NCBI GenBank assembly: GCA_937923405.1
Contig: CALDUY010000002.1
Location: forward strand, 742,747 to 806,746
Length of the DNA: 64,000 nucleotides
DNA from: an uncultured Gemmataceae bacterium
GTDB taxonomy: Bacteria > Planctomycetota > Planctomycetia > Gemmatales > Gemmataceae
Direction of reading: 5' to 3'
The notes beneath the pieces were generated by a model. It was not told where the DNA came from and made no database searches. It saw only the letters and a list, made by a program, of their open reading frames with translations. The translations under genes and the position numbers were made by a program. Below are positions 9,385 to 18,752 of this stretch, piece after piece (the stretch's first letter is position 1; each line of letters begins with the position of its first letter).

Positions 9385-10869
9385 ATGCCTAACGCCGGTC
9401 CAGTTTGGGTGTTGCATCGGGATGGCCGGCTCTCTCCCTTCGAGCCAGCCCAGATTGCCCAGTCACTCTTCCGTGTTCTAGAATCGCTGCAACGTCCTGA
9501 TAGCTTTCTCGCACACGAACTGACCGAAGGCGTCATCCATTTTTTGGCCGAGGAAGGAGCGGATGCCACAATTTCCACGACGCGGCTGGTCGAAGTCGTC
9601 ACCCAGGTAGTTCGTGAGCTTGGTTTGCCCACCCTGGCTCTCGCTTACGCCGCTCACTTGCGAGCTACCCATGAGAGAACCGACGCTGAGAACCACACGC
9701 AATACAAAATCCAATTTGGATCTCCCTACTCGGAGGATTTGCTGGAGGCCATTTCCTCGGGACTGATTCAGCTCGACGAACGAGAATCCCCAGAGCATCT
9801 ATGCAGCTACGTCATTGGGCCTTGTCGTGCAGAGCTACGTTTGGAGTTGGAGCAAGTCGCTCAGTTCGTTCGACATCAAATGGTGTTCGACAGTCCGGAA
9901 TACCGGGACGAGTCCGCTTGGCTGGAAGCGATCGCACCAGCACTGCATGCGACCGGGCTTAGTGGGGTGGCCCACCTGAACACAGCGGTTCCACCTCCTT
10001 GGGCGAACCGTCAGGATCCGGGGCCGCTTTTCGCCGCCCTAACTGGTTCGATTGGTTTCAATTTCACGGTACACGAGACGCTGGAGCGTTGTTTAGATCA
10101 GGAGATCATCAGTTACTGGCATCTCAGCGAGCGCGACTTCCAGAACCGCACTCTGCTTGGGAGTATCGTCGACCGTGCCCGCCACGGAGAGAATATTCTC
10201 TTTTCCTTCGACCGACCTCGTCGACCAGTGATACTCAGTCCCGGGATGGATCGACACCATCCCGCTGTATTGCTCGTCGCAGGGATCTCACTGGTCGAAC
10301 TGGTGAATCGTTCCGGAATGCTTGCTGACGTGGATCGATTTCTGACGCGATTGGGCAGTCTGATTCGGATGGTAGTCCAGTTAGCTATTCAGAAACGCAA
10401 CTTGTTGAAGAGGCATCGACGCAGCGTCTTGGAAGGCGACAAAGGATTTTTGCTCGATCGAGCTAGATTGGTCGCGGTGCCGATGGGATTGGATGAGGTG
10501 GTTCGACGCTTTACCGGCTGGAGTATGAGTGTCGGTGGGGAGTCGCTCGCTCTGGGTCGCGCCATCCTGCAACGCATCAATGTCGTCTTAGGTGAAGAGG
10601 CGAAACGAGCCAATCTGCCTGCTTGTTTGGATGGTCCGACGACGTTTCGACTTCAGGGGGAACTCGTGGCTGGTGCAACTCCATGGGATGTTCATGCTTC
10701 GTTGAAAAGCCAGATCCTGGCCAGTAGTCCACATGGTCCCTTGGGGTTATTCGTCGGTTCCGAATCTTGTGAGCAACTCTTAGATGCTTTAGAGCTGGCC
10801 TGGAAGGAAACCGACGTCGCTACTATTCGGTTCCTCAATCGTTCGCTGCTGAATAACAACGCAGCTTGA
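9385..10869 (+). CDS. ATP-cone protein resembling a degenerate anaerobic ribonucleotide reductase
   Basis: 494 residues from the ATG at 9385. Residues about 6-95 match an ATP-cone, the nucleotide-sensing domain of ribonucleotide reductases and NrdR (VWVLHRDGRLSPFEPAQIA, then TTRLVEVVTQVVREL). The rest loosely follows the NrdD layout, for example VPMGLDEVVRRFTGWSMSVG then ALGRAILQRINVVLGEEAKR, but the C-terminal glycyl-radical segment (RVxGY) is absent and no clear catalytic cysteine set is visible. It therefore probably does not reduce ribonucleotides; a nucleotide-sensing role is inferred. Divergent from rpsL and not obviously linked to its neighbours. Confidence 0.7.
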   Translation: MPNAGPVWVLHRDGRLSPFEPAQIAQSLFRVLESLQRPDSFLAHELTEGVIHFLAEEGADATISTTRLVEVVTQVVRELGLPTLALAYAAHLRATHERTDAENHTQYKIQFGSPYSEDLLEAISSGLIQLDERESPEHLCSYVIGPCRAELRLELEQVAQFVRHQMVFDSPEYRDESAWLEAIAPALHATGLSGVAHLNTAVPPPWANRQDPGPLFAALTGSIGFNFTVHETLERCLDQEIISYWHLSERDFQNRTLLGSIVDRARHGENILFSFDRPRRPVILSPGMDRHHPAVLLVAGISLVELVNRSGMLADVDRFLTRLGSLIRMVVQLAIQKRNLLKRHRRSVLEGDKGFLLDRARLVAVPMGLDEVVRRFTGWSMSVGGESLALGRAILQRINVVLGEEAKRANLPACLDGPTTFRLQGELVAGATPWDVHASLKSQILASSPHGPLGLFVGSESCEQLLDALELAWKETDVATIRFLNRSLLNNNAA

Positions 10870-10938
10870 CGAAAGTTCATCCTAACGAGACCATGAGAAG
10901 CATCCCATTCTTCACTCGGCTGATCAGGATGTCTTCAC

Positions 10939-12408
10939 ATGGCGGCGACATATACTCAGACGATCGAGTTCAGCGTTTGGAAGGAGCACAAGTGTGCCTG
11001 TTGTGGTACGGTGTATCGGTATCTTTTCAAACGGACCATGCAGGGGGAGGGAAACTCTCCCGAGGCCGCGACGGCCAATGCCGAGAAGGCTGTCGAGAAA
11101 GCATTAGAGCATGAGGTCGATCAACGGCCATGTCCCGAATGCGGTCTGTATCAGCCAGACATGGTCGCCAGTCAACGTGGGCGGCGTCATTGGTGGACAT
11201 TTTGGGCCGGAGTGCCCTTGGTCATTCTGACGTTCATTCTGGTACTGACCGATGTCTTTTCATTCGCGACCGCGGCTCTGTTGATGGCCGGTGTTGCGAT
11301 TGCCGTCACCATTGCTCATCTGGTGATCGACTTTACCAATCCCAATGCCAATCGGATCGCGAACACGGATCTAGCCAAGCAGATGGTCGAAGACGGCGAC
11401 ATCTGGGTTCCCAAGAAAAAGCAGCCGAAGAATTTGACTGACGAGCCGATCGGAAATGGGATAACGACGCTCCACTATTTCTGCTATGCCATGCTTGCTG
11501 CCTCGGTCGTGGCGTTTCTGCTTCCAGTGGGAGTGCCAACACTGACCGGCATGAAACGCAACGCAGATTGGTATCCCGAAGTCGCCGGTCCGGGAGACGC
11601 TCCCTACATCTATTTCTCGGACAAAATTTCCACCGTCAAGGGACACTGGTCAGGCAACCCCATCATTACCATTCTCAATCCTCAAGAGGTCGGGAATCTG
11701 AACCTTATGGCCTCCTCAAAGATCGACACATGGGGCAACACCATCCGTATTGGCTCCAAGGAGAGCAAAACCAGCAGACCGTCGATGTGGACGCGCGTCC
11801 AGATTCCCAATGATCCCAGTCTTATCGGCAAGACCATCAAGATGAAGATCGATCTGGCGGTGCATTATCCCGCCCTGATGGGATCCAATCAATGGGAGCC
11901 GAAGAGTACTACCGTTAGCCGGAACGCGGAGATTACGTTGTCCTCCAGCGGCGCGGGCAAACTCTACTCTGCCACTTTCTGGTTGGGATTTCTGAGCGGT
12001 TCTGGACTGTTGCTCTTGGGCGGGCTGCTGCTGCCGTTCTTCGGCAATCGGTTCAAGAAGCTGGCTCACGAAACGAGCATCTTCGTCCCTGACGAACAGA
12101 AAATTCTCGAATCGACAGAACCAACTGAGGAGGCTAAGGCCGTTGACGCGGAGCAGGAAGATCGTCTGCAGCGTCGCGGAATTCGCCGTGATCGTGACTA
12201 CGACGAGACTGACGACGACCGACCTCGGTCGCGATCTCGTAGAGGGGACGAGGAGGACGAGGAGGCGGACGATCGGCCCAGAATGCGCTCACGTCACCGG
12301 GATACGGAAGAAGACGAGGACGACGATTACCGCGATCGTCGTCCTCGACGATGGGACGACGACGAAGAGGAGGGCCATCTACGACGACGTCGTCGGGATG
12401 TGAATTGA
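10939..12408 (+). CDS. Multi-pass membrane protein with Cys pairs and charged disordered tail
   Basis: 489 residues. The N-terminal cytoplasmic part has cysteines at 19, 21, 22 and a CPEC at 65-68, which could bind zinc. Two hydrophobic helices lie at about 88-130, a third near 178-200, a probably external domain follows (about 205-340), and a fourth helix lies at about 342-368. The last ~100 residues are almost entirely Asp, Glu and Arg (DDDRPRSRSRR and similar), a strongly charged disordered tail. AGGATG precedes the ATG. No known family recognised. Followed after 71 bases by another small membrane protein on the same strand. Confidence 0.75.
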   Translation: MAATYTQTIEFSVWKEHKCACCGTVYRYLFKRTMQGEGNSPEAATANAEKAVEKALEHEVDQRPCPECGLYQPDMVASQRGRRHWWTFWAGVPLVILTFILVLTDVFSFATAALLMAGVAIAVTIAHLVIDFTNPNANRIANTDLAKQMVEDGDIWVPKKKQPKNLTDEPIGNGITTLHYFCYAMLAASVVAFLLPVGVPTLTGMKRNADWYPEVAGPGDAPYIYFSDKISTVKGHWSGNPIITILNPQEVGNLNLMASSKIDTWGNTIRIGSKESKTSRPSMWTRVQIPNDPSLIGKTIKMKIDLAVHYPALMGSNQWEPKSTTVSRNAEITLSSSGAGKLYSATFWLGFLSGSGLLLLGGLLLPFFGNRFKKLAHETSIFVPDEQKILESTEPTEEAKAVDAEQEDRLQRRGIRRDRDYDETDDDRPRSRSRRGDEEDEEADDRPRMRSRHRDTEEDEDDDYRDRRPRRWDDDEEEGHLRRRRRDVN

Positions 12409-12479
12409 AGCCGGTTGACGAGATAGAGGAACCTCCGTAGCGTGTCGAGAACATCCATCGACTCGGAGGACGTCATGAT

Positions 12480-12836
12480 ATGTGGGATTTGATCAGCGGA
12501 TTGGCTCAGTGGGCACTGCCTTGGCTGCCCGGCGGTCTGTGGTGCGCTTGGTGGCTTTTCTGCGTCAACTGGAAGAAAGCGTGGGAGGTGTTAGCGGATG
12601 GCGGAGCAATCGGCGTCATTCTGCTGGTGTTTCTTAGCGCGCTGGCCTGGGCCATGATTTTTCCTGCCGAGACTCTCAATTTTTGGAAGCAACTCGCTGC
12701 CTGCGCGTCGTTAGCGTTGGTGGCGTTGTTTTGTGGCTGGCTCCAGGGGCAACTTGGCTGGACGCCGGAAGAAGTTAGCTTCGATCCACCAGAAGATCAT
12801 GGCCACGGGCACGGGCACGGACACGGCCATCCTTGA
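12480..12836 (+). CDS. Small membrane protein with His-Gly repeat tail
   Basis: 118 residues, three predicted membrane helices (about 10-30, 43-62, 72-90), Trp-rich at the start. The C terminus is PEDHGHGHGHGHGHP, an alternating His-Gly run that could bind Ni, Zn or Cu ions. The start is set by GGAGGA (12465-12470) nine bases upstream; an ATG five bases earlier opens a frame of only five codons. It precedes the amidohydrolase by 65 bases. The metal-binding role is inferred from composition only. Confidence 0.7.
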   Translation: MWDLISGLAQWALPWLPGGLWCAWWLFCVNWKKAWEVLADGGAIGVILLVFLSALAWAMIFPAETLNFWKQLAACASLALVALFCGWLQGQLGWTPEEVSFDPPEDHGHGHGHGHGHP

Positions 12837-12901
12837 AACTCGCACAATCCTATCGGGGTACGATTTCTCGAATCTCTCCACCACTTCTAGAGGATGCTAC
12901 T

Positions 12902-14407
12902 ATGTGGGTTCGCAAGTGTGATCTGGATGCTGAACTGGATGCCCCATTGCCGATTGCTAGCCGCTTTGTCTCCAATGAAGAGTTCTTACCTCCGCAACAG
13001 ACTCCGGAACAAAAAGAGTACGAAGCCCGCCTGAATGAACTGAGCGAGCAAGGAGCCAAGGCTCAAGGTGTATCGCGTCGACAATTTCTCCGCTCCGGTT
13101 CGGGGATGGCCGCCGCGCTAATGGCCCTTAATCAAGTGTTCGGAGAGGTTTACGAAGTCTCTGCGGAAGAGATCAAAGATCCCCAAGCCTTCGAGGAGAA
13201 ACGCCCCAAAAAGCAGTTTGTCTTCGACGTTCAGACGCATCATGTGGACATCAGTCGGAAATGGTACGACACCACTCCGGATGGCAAGGCGGTACGCAGC
13301 TTCTTCACCATGCTGCGGCCCGGAGCGAAAACCACTGACGAAGCGCTGGAGATGCTGAACCGTGTCCACTATGTCAAGGAACTGTTCGGCGATTCTGACA
13401 CTGTCATGGCGATCATCTCAGGCGTACCCACCCGAGAATGGGACAAGAACCCATTACCACCCGATCAGATGGTGGGAACACGGAAGTACGTCAATGACCT
13501 AGCGGGAAGTCGGCGCGTCTTGTCGCATGGCTTGTTGCGTCCCAACCTCGGCGAGAAAGAGTTCGAGGAGATGGAACGCCAGGTCAAGACGCTGAAAATC
13601 GATTCGTGGAAGATGTACACCGGCGCGGAGTTGGGCGAGAAAGCTTGGTTCCTGGACGATGAGAAAGTAGCCTATCCGTTCTGGGAACGCACTCGCAAGC
13701 TAGGCATCAAAAATCTGTGCGTTCACAAAGGCCTGCCCCTGGGGACGTTCAACGAGAAAGCCTGCACCCCGTTTGATCTGGAAAAGGCCGCCCTGGATTT
13801 TCCCGATCTGAACTTCATTGTCTATCACTCCGCTTTCCGTGGGCCGACCGATCTCGTCTCCGGCTGGGTGTCTCGCGGTACGGGAGAGCGAGTCAAGGAT
13901 AAGCCAACGAAAGATCCCCAAGAAATCCCCTGGATCAGCGATGTGCTTCGGATTCTCAAGAAGAACCCGAAAATTAAGAACATCTACTTCGAGTTGGGCA
14001 GCACGTTTGACATGCTTTCGCGCGGCGCGCCGATCAAGTGTTTGCACATGCTCGGCCAAATGATCCAGGTCGCCGGTGCCGATCACATTCTTTGGGGCAC
14101 AGATTCGATCTGGAACGGCAGCCCACAGGGTCAGATCGATCGCTTCCGTCGCATGAAAATGGACGAGAAGCTGATAAAGGATTACAAGTATCCCGAGCTG
14201 ACCGATGAGATCAAGGATCAGATCCTGGGACTTAATGCGGCTAAGCTGTTCGGCATCGATCCGACCGCCGCTTGGAAGGCGATCAAGACCGACAAACTCA
14301 CGCAACTGCGTGAGGAGTATCTCAAAGACGCTCAACCGTCGAACACGCAGTACGGCTGGGTTTGGGTGGGCGAGGAACAGCCCAGCGTCCCGGTTGGCAA
14401 CGCCTAA
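12902..14407 (+). CDS. Tat-type exported amidohydrolase-family protein
   Basis: 501 residues. SRRQFLRSG at 58-66 followed by a hydrophobic stretch looks like a twin-arginine signal, although it is preceded by an unusually long 57-residue leader. The mature part is a TIM-barrel metal-dependent hydrolase of the amidohydrolase-2 kind: a QTHHVD motif at the start of the barrel, a central LNFIVYHSAFRG strand with a metal-ligand-like His, and WGTDSIWNG with the conserved Asp near the end. The substrate is unknown. GAGGA precedes the ATG by about 8 bases; a longer upstream frame overlaps the preceding gene and lacks such support. Confidence 0.82.
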   Translation: MWVRKCDLDAELDAPLPIASRFVSNEEFLPPQQTPEQKEYEARLNELSEQGAKAQGVSRRQFLRSGSGMAAALMALNQVFGEVYEVSAEEIKDPQAFEEKRPKKQFVFDVQTHHVDISRKWYDTTPDGKAVRSFFTMLRPGAKTTDEALEMLNRVHYVKELFGDSDTVMAIISGVPTREWDKNPLPPDQMVGTRKYVNDLAGSRRVLSHGLLRPNLGEKEFEEMERQVKTLKIDSWKMYTGAELGEKAWFLDDEKVAYPFWERTRKLGIKNLCVHKGLPLGTFNEKACTPFDLEKAALDFPDLNFIVYHSAFRGPTDLVSGWVSRGTGERVKDKPTKDPQEIPWISDVLRILKKNPKIKNIYFELGSTFDMLSRGAPIKCLHMLGQMIQVAGADHILWGTDSIWNGSPQGQIDRFRRMKMDEKLIKDYKYPELTDEIKDQILGLNAAKLFGIDPTAAWKAIKTDKLTQLREEYLKDAQPSNTQYGWVWVGEEQPSVPVGNA

Positions 14408-14434
14408 CATCCAGCGTGGTGCTTCTTTGATTCT

Positions 14435-14467
14435 GACGCGGCCTCAGTGGGATCTGCTGGCCGCGTC
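14435..14467 (+). terminator. Hairpin terminator after the amidohydrolase
   Basis: Perfect 9-base inverted repeat GACGCGGCC (14435-14443) with GGCCGCGTC (14459-14467) and a 15-base loop, 27 bases after the stop codon. The downstream sequence GCCTTTGTATTGTTT is moderately T-rich. The rest of the 291-base gap up to the SDR gene shows nothing recognisable. Confidence 0.5.
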
Positions 14468-14698
14468 GCCTTTGTATTGTTTAGCTACTTTACAACTGCT
14501 ACCATCATTTCAGTTGAGCTTGTACTGTTGGGCCAAGTTTGCTGCCTGTGCTGATTGTTCCTACCAAGCAAACCGATTGTCTCACCGATGTAAACAATCT
14601 CGTCCTGACAACACTACATCTTTGGTCAGTAGTTCGTTAAATTTAGAGAGACTGAATAAACTAGGCAAGACAGCTCGATCCTGTCGGGAGGATTTCTC

Positions 14699-15547
14699 GT
14701 GACGCGATCTATTCAGGACTCTAAAATCCTAATCACTGGTGCCTCCAGCGGGATCGGTCGAGCCTTGGCCAAGCTGTGCCTCAGCGAAGGGGCTTCGGTT
14801 GCTGTGGTGGCTCGTTCGGAGCAAAAGCTCGACTCGTTGGCTAAGGAACATCCTCAAGCAGACTTGTTGCCGCTTGTCGCTGATGTGACTAGCGAGGCCG
14901 ATCGTCGACGCATGCTCGACACCGTCACCAAACGGTTCGGACGGTTGGATGTACTGGTCAATAATGCCGGCGTGGCTAGCTTCGGCCATTTTTCCACCTC
15001 CTCCGAGGAGGTACTGCGACAGGTAATGGAGACGAATTTTTTTGCTGTTGCCGAGTTGATGCGCCTGGCCGTTCCGGTCTTGACCCAAGGCGTGGAACCG
15101 GCGATTGTCAACGTGGCTTCGATGTGTGGCCGACGCGGAGTGCCGGCCTGGCCAGAATACTCGACGAGCAAGTTCGCGCTATGCGGCCTCACCGAAGCGC
15201 TGCGAGCGGAGTACGCCCGGTTCGATATTGATGTGCTGTTGATCGTGCCCGGTCTTACTCAGACCGACTTAAGAGCTAATTTGTTACACAACACCGGAAG
15301 AATGAAGATCGATCTCAAGGAGGGAATGACTGCCGAGCAAGTTGCTAGCGCCATTCTGCGTAGTTTGAAGACGCGACGACGGGAAACCGTGGTTGGTTGG
15401 GAGGCGCGGTGGATACTTCGCGTGAATCGCTGGTTGCCCTGGCTGGTCGATCGTCTGATGATCCGAAAGGTGCGTAAACTGTATCAGCAGGAGTCAAAGG
15501 AATCTCAGCGGGCCGTCGCCGAACCCAAGGCGCACACGCATCGCTGA
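14699..15547 (+). CDS. Short-chain dehydrogenase/reductase
   Basis: 282 residues; classical SDR with NAD(P)-binding TGASSGIG at 13-20, NNAG at 88-91, and catalytic Ser141, Tyr154 and Lys158 (YSTSK). An arginine at position 39 just after the second beta-strand suggests NADPH. The C-terminal extension (about 245-282) is basic and may touch the membrane. Start is GTG with GGGAGGA upstream. The asparagine synthase follows after 26 bases, so the two are probably an operon. The substrate cannot be told from sequence. Confidence 0.9.
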   Translation: MTRSIQDSKILITGASSGIGRALAKLCLSEGASVAVVARSEQKLDSLAKEHPQADLLPLVADVTSEADRRRMLDTVTKRFGRLDVLVNNAGVASFGHFSTSSEEVLRQVMETNFFAVAELMRLAVPVLTQGVEPAIVNVASMCGRRGVPAWPEYSTSKFALCGLTEALRAEYARFDIDVLLIVPGLTQTDLRANLLHNTGRMKIDLKEGMTAEQVASAILRSLKTRRRETVVGWEARWILRVNRWLPWLVDRLMIRKVRKLYQQESKESQRAVAEPKAHTHR

Positions 15548-15573
15548 CAAACCGGCTAGGGGAGGGCCAGCCT

Positions 15574-17577
15574 ATGTGCGGCATCGCAGGAATGATTGAT
15601 CTGTCGGGACAGAAACGTCCCGTCTCGCGTACTGTCCTTGAAGCGATGGCCGAGTCCATTATTCATCGTGGTCCCGATGAAGATGGCTTCCTCGAACTGC
15701 CAGGCATCGGCTTCGCCTCGCGCCGTCTAAGTATCATCGGGCTAGCCGATGGACGACAGCCGATTCGCAACGAAGACGGTTCGGTTCACGTTGTTTTCAA
15801 CGGTGAACTGTTTGATTATCCCGAAGTGAAGGCGAAGCTCGAAAGTCGCGGCCATCGTTTCCGTACCCATTGCGATACCGAATTGATCCCGCATCTGTGG
15901 GAGGAGTACCAAGCTGGCTTCTGGGAGCAGGTCAAAGGCCAGTTTGCACTGGCTCTATTCGACGAAAAACGTCAGCGAGTGGTCCTGGGACGCGATCGGT
16001 TTGGTATTTGCCCGTTGTACTGGACGCGACAGGACAATTGGTTGCTCTTTGCTTCTGAGATCAAGGCACTATTAGCCTCAGGACTGGTAGAAGCACGACC
16101 AGATCTGCAGGGCATCAATCATCTGTTTACCTTTTTTGCCATTCCGGGACCGACGACCTGTTTTGAAGGGATTCAACTACTTCCACCGGGGCGATGTATC
16201 GAGGTTCAGCTGGGCGCAAGCGGTGCCTCGGCCCAGGTGCGCGAGTCGGCCTACTGGCGGCTCGAATTCGCCGAACAAGGTAAAGAGGATAATCGCGATC
16301 CGAAAATTCTTGCCGACGAATTCAACGATCTGTTAGTTCACGCAGTGGAGAAACGACTTCGAGCCGATGTGCCGGTCGTGTCCTACTTGTCTGGTGGCGT
16401 AGATTCCAGCACGGTCGTGGCCATCGCCAGTCATCTCCGTAAGGAGCCGATTCCTTCGTTTACTATTCAGATCAAAGCGCCGACCCTGGATGAGACCAGC
16501 GAAGCGGGTATCGTGGCCCGACATCTCGGAACGACTCCTATTGTCGTGCCTGTCGGTGCGGAAGAAGTGCTGGGGGCCTATCCCGAATTGATCCGCGCCG
16601 CCGAGGCTCCCGTGGTGGATACCTCGTGTGCGGCATTGATGCTCTTGGCTCGCGAGGTCCACCATCGCGGCTACAAGGTAGCGTTGACTGGGGAAGGAGC
16701 CGATGAGTGGTTGGCGGGTTATCCCTGGCACAAGGTAAATCGAGTCCTCTCTTGGCTCGATGTGTTTGGGCTGCCGATCTCTCAGTGGCTACGGCGGTCG
16801 TTGGTGAAACTAAGTGGCACTCCCACCTTCCCCTGGGAGCAAGTCAAACGAGTTCAGCGTGCGGTCGGCGGTCACAACGGTTGGCTCGACATCTACGGGC
16901 TGATGAGCCTGTCGAAGTTACGCTTCTTTTCGCCTCACTTGCGCGAACTGGCCTTGAACCATGTCGTCTATGAAGACATGGGGCTGGAGATCGAGCGAGC
17001 AAAGAACTGGCACCCGCTGAATCGAGAGTTGTTACTGTCGGCTCGAATTCATCTGAGCGGATTGCTGCTCAACGCCAAGGGCGATCGGGTGGCGATGCAT
17101 TCCAGCGTCGAAACCCGCTATCCGTTCCTCGATGAGGAGGTTTCTGCCTTTCTCGCTCGCGTAACTCCGCGAGTGAAGCTCCGCGGGTTGCGTGACAAAT
17201 ATCTGTTACGCCTCGTCGCCCAGCGCTGGTTACCGCCCGAGATCGCCTGGCGAAGAAAAGCCATGTTCCGCGCGCCGTTCGACAGCTTCCATCTGGACGT
17301 GGCACCAGCATTCGTTGATCAATTGCTTAGCGAGGAATCGATCCAACGGACTGGCTATTTCAATTACTCGGCAGTGGCTCACTGGAGACAGGCCTTTAAG
17401 TCACTGCGTGCGGGTAGTTTGAAACGTACCTCAATCGAGATGGGCCTGGTCGCCGTGCTATCGACGCAACTGTGGCATCATACATTCATCGAAGGTGCGC
17501 TAGCCGATCTACCGAGCCTGGCGGGAATCAATTCCTGGAGTACGGTTCGACGATCGCTCAGCGCCGTGGCTGGGTGA
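15574..17577 (+). CDS. asnB: Asparagine synthase (glutamine-hydrolysing)
   Basis: 667 residues. The N-terminal class II glutamine amidotransferase has nucleophile Cys2 (MCGIAG), and RLSIIGLADGRQP and NGELFDY segments of the glutaminase fold. The C-terminal synthetase domain has the ATP-pyrophosphatase loop SGGVDS at 273-278 and GEGADEWLAGYPWH downstream. Transfers ammonia from Gln to Asp, or to another carboxylate in exosortase/capsule-type relatives. It lies between an SDR and an ABC exporter, and the permease begins only 19 bases after its stop, so a role in making an exported product is possible alongside ordinary asparagine synthesis. Confidence 0.92.
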   Translation: MCGIAGMIDLSGQKRPVSRTVLEAMAESIIHRGPDEDGFLELPGIGFASRRLSIIGLADGRQPIRNEDGSVHVVFNGELFDYPEVKAKLESRGHRFRTHCDTELIPHLWEEYQAGFWEQVKGQFALALFDEKRQRVVLGRDRFGICPLYWTRQDNWLLFASEIKALLASGLVEARPDLQGINHLFTFFAIPGPTTCFEGIQLLPPGRCIEVQLGASGASAQVRESAYWRLEFAEQGKEDNRDPKILADEFNDLLVHAVEKRLRADVPVVSYLSGGVDSSTVVAIASHLRKEPIPSFTIQIKAPTLDETSEAGIVARHLGTTPIVVPVGAEEVLGAYPELIRAAEAPVVDTSCAALMLLAREVHHRGYKVALTGEGADEWLAGYPWHKVNRVLSWLDVFGLPISQWLRRSLVKLSGTPTFPWEQVKRVQRAVGGHNGWLDIYGLMSLSKLRFFSPHLRELALNHVVYEDMGLEIERAKNWHPLNRELLLSARIHLSGLLLNAKGDRVAMHSSVETRYPFLDEEVSAFLARVTPRVKLRGLRDKYLLRLVAQRWLPPEIAWRRKAMFRAPFDSFHLDVAPAFVDQLLSEESIQRTGYFNYSAVAHWRQAFKSLRAGSLKRTSIEMGLVAVLSTQLWHHTFIEGALADLPSLAGINSWSTVRRSLSAVAG

Positions 17578-17596
17578 GGTCAACGAACCAAGTAAG

Positions 17597-18715
17597 ATGT
17601 CCTACTCACTCGCGACACTCTGGTACGAACGCCAACGCTACCTGCCTGGGGTGCTTGCAGTAGCCTTTAGCGCGCTGTTGATCGCCTTGCAGTGTGGTCT
17701 GTTGCTGGGACTGTTTTCCATTACGTCGATTCCGATTGATAACAACAGCGCCGAAGTGTGGATGGGGGCGCCGGGAGTGTTGTCCGTGGATCTGGGACGG
17801 CCCATTCGTGAAAGCTATACGGCACGCATGGCAGCCAACCCGGAAATCGAACGCTGCGAATCCTATGTCCAAGGGTTTGCCTACTGGACAAAGCGCGATG
17901 GTGCGACCGAATTGTGTCTAGTGATTGGCTCTCGTCTTTCCGATGACTCCCTAGGCGCGATCAACCGATTGACCCCTACTCTCAGAGATAGGCTGAGCGA
18001 GCCGGGAACCATCGTCATCGATCGCTCCGATCAAGAGCGCATGGGAGTGCGGTATCTGGGCGATACTGCTGAGGTGTCTGGTTTGCGAGTTCGGGTAGTC
18101 GGCTTCACAGATGGATTGAAGAGTTTAGCGGGGCCGTATGTCTTCTGTTCCATCGCCACAGCTCGACCATTACTGCGACTGTCACAGGATCAGGTTACCT
18201 ATGTCCTGGGCAAATGTAAGAATCCCAAAGACGCAGCGGTAGTCGCCAAACGTCTGAAGCGGGACTATCGCAACATCTCGGCGTTCACGGCTGAGGATTT
18301 CTCCTATCACTCGCGAAAGCATTGGCTGCTCAAGACCAAAGCGGGGATCGCGTTGGGATATGCCGCGGCTTTGGGCTTGCTCGTTGGTGCAGTGGTCACC
18401 AGTCAGACGCTCTACGCGGCAACAGCGGCCTCGTTGCGGGAATTCGCCGTGTTGCGGGCTTTGGGCATCCCACGCTGGCGGATGGCTTTACTGGTCATAA
18501 ACCAGGCATTTTGGGTGGGAATTATCGGAGTCAGTTTGGCGGTGCCTGCCGTCTACGGATTGGCCGCCTTGGCTGATCGCTTGACGGTACAGATTCTCTT
18601 ACCGTGGTGGCTGCAGGCGGCGGCTGCTGGGGTGACTTTGGTCATGGCCCTGGGATCGGGGTTATTGGCCTTACGATCGTTGCGTGAAGTGGAACCAGCC
18701 ACTTTGCTACGCTAA
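17597..18715 (+). CDS. ABC transporter permease, FtsX/MacB-like
   Basis: 372 residues. One N-terminal membrane helix (about 15-40), a large outside domain, and three C-terminal helices with the FtsX layout (around 255-280, 298-325 and 335-360), ending in REVEPATLLR as is usual in MacB/DevC-type permeases (REVEP motif). Forms a transporter with the ATPase that follows (18753) and the membrane fusion protein after that, an arrangement like cyanobacterial DevBCA. The substrate is unknown. Its ATG is 19 bases after asnB. Confidence 0.88.
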   Translation: MSYSLATLWYERQRYLPGVLAVAFSALLIALQCGLLLGLFSITSIPIDNNSAEVWMGAPGVLSVDLGRPIRESYTARMAANPEIERCESYVQGFAYWTKRDGATELCLVIGSRLSDDSLGAINRLTPTLRDRLSEPGTIVIDRSDQERMGVRYLGDTAEVSGLRVRVVGFTDGLKSLAGPYVFCSIATARPLLRLSQDQVTYVLGKCKNPKDAAVVAKRLKRDYRNISAFTAEDFSYHSRKHWLLKTKAGIALGYAAALGLLVGAVVTSQTLYAATAASLREFAVLRALGIPRWRMALLVINQAFWVGIIGVSLAVPAVYGLAALADRLTVQILLPWWLQAAAAGVTLVMALGSGLLALRSLREVEPATLLR

Positions 18716-18752
18716 TGGAACGTTGTTCCAGTCGGATTGGAGAACGCCTACC

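Noticed and set aside
13700..14410. 236-codon antisense frame in the amidohydrolase gene
   Set aside because: Shadow; the plus-strand frame is a recognisable Tat-type hydrolase.
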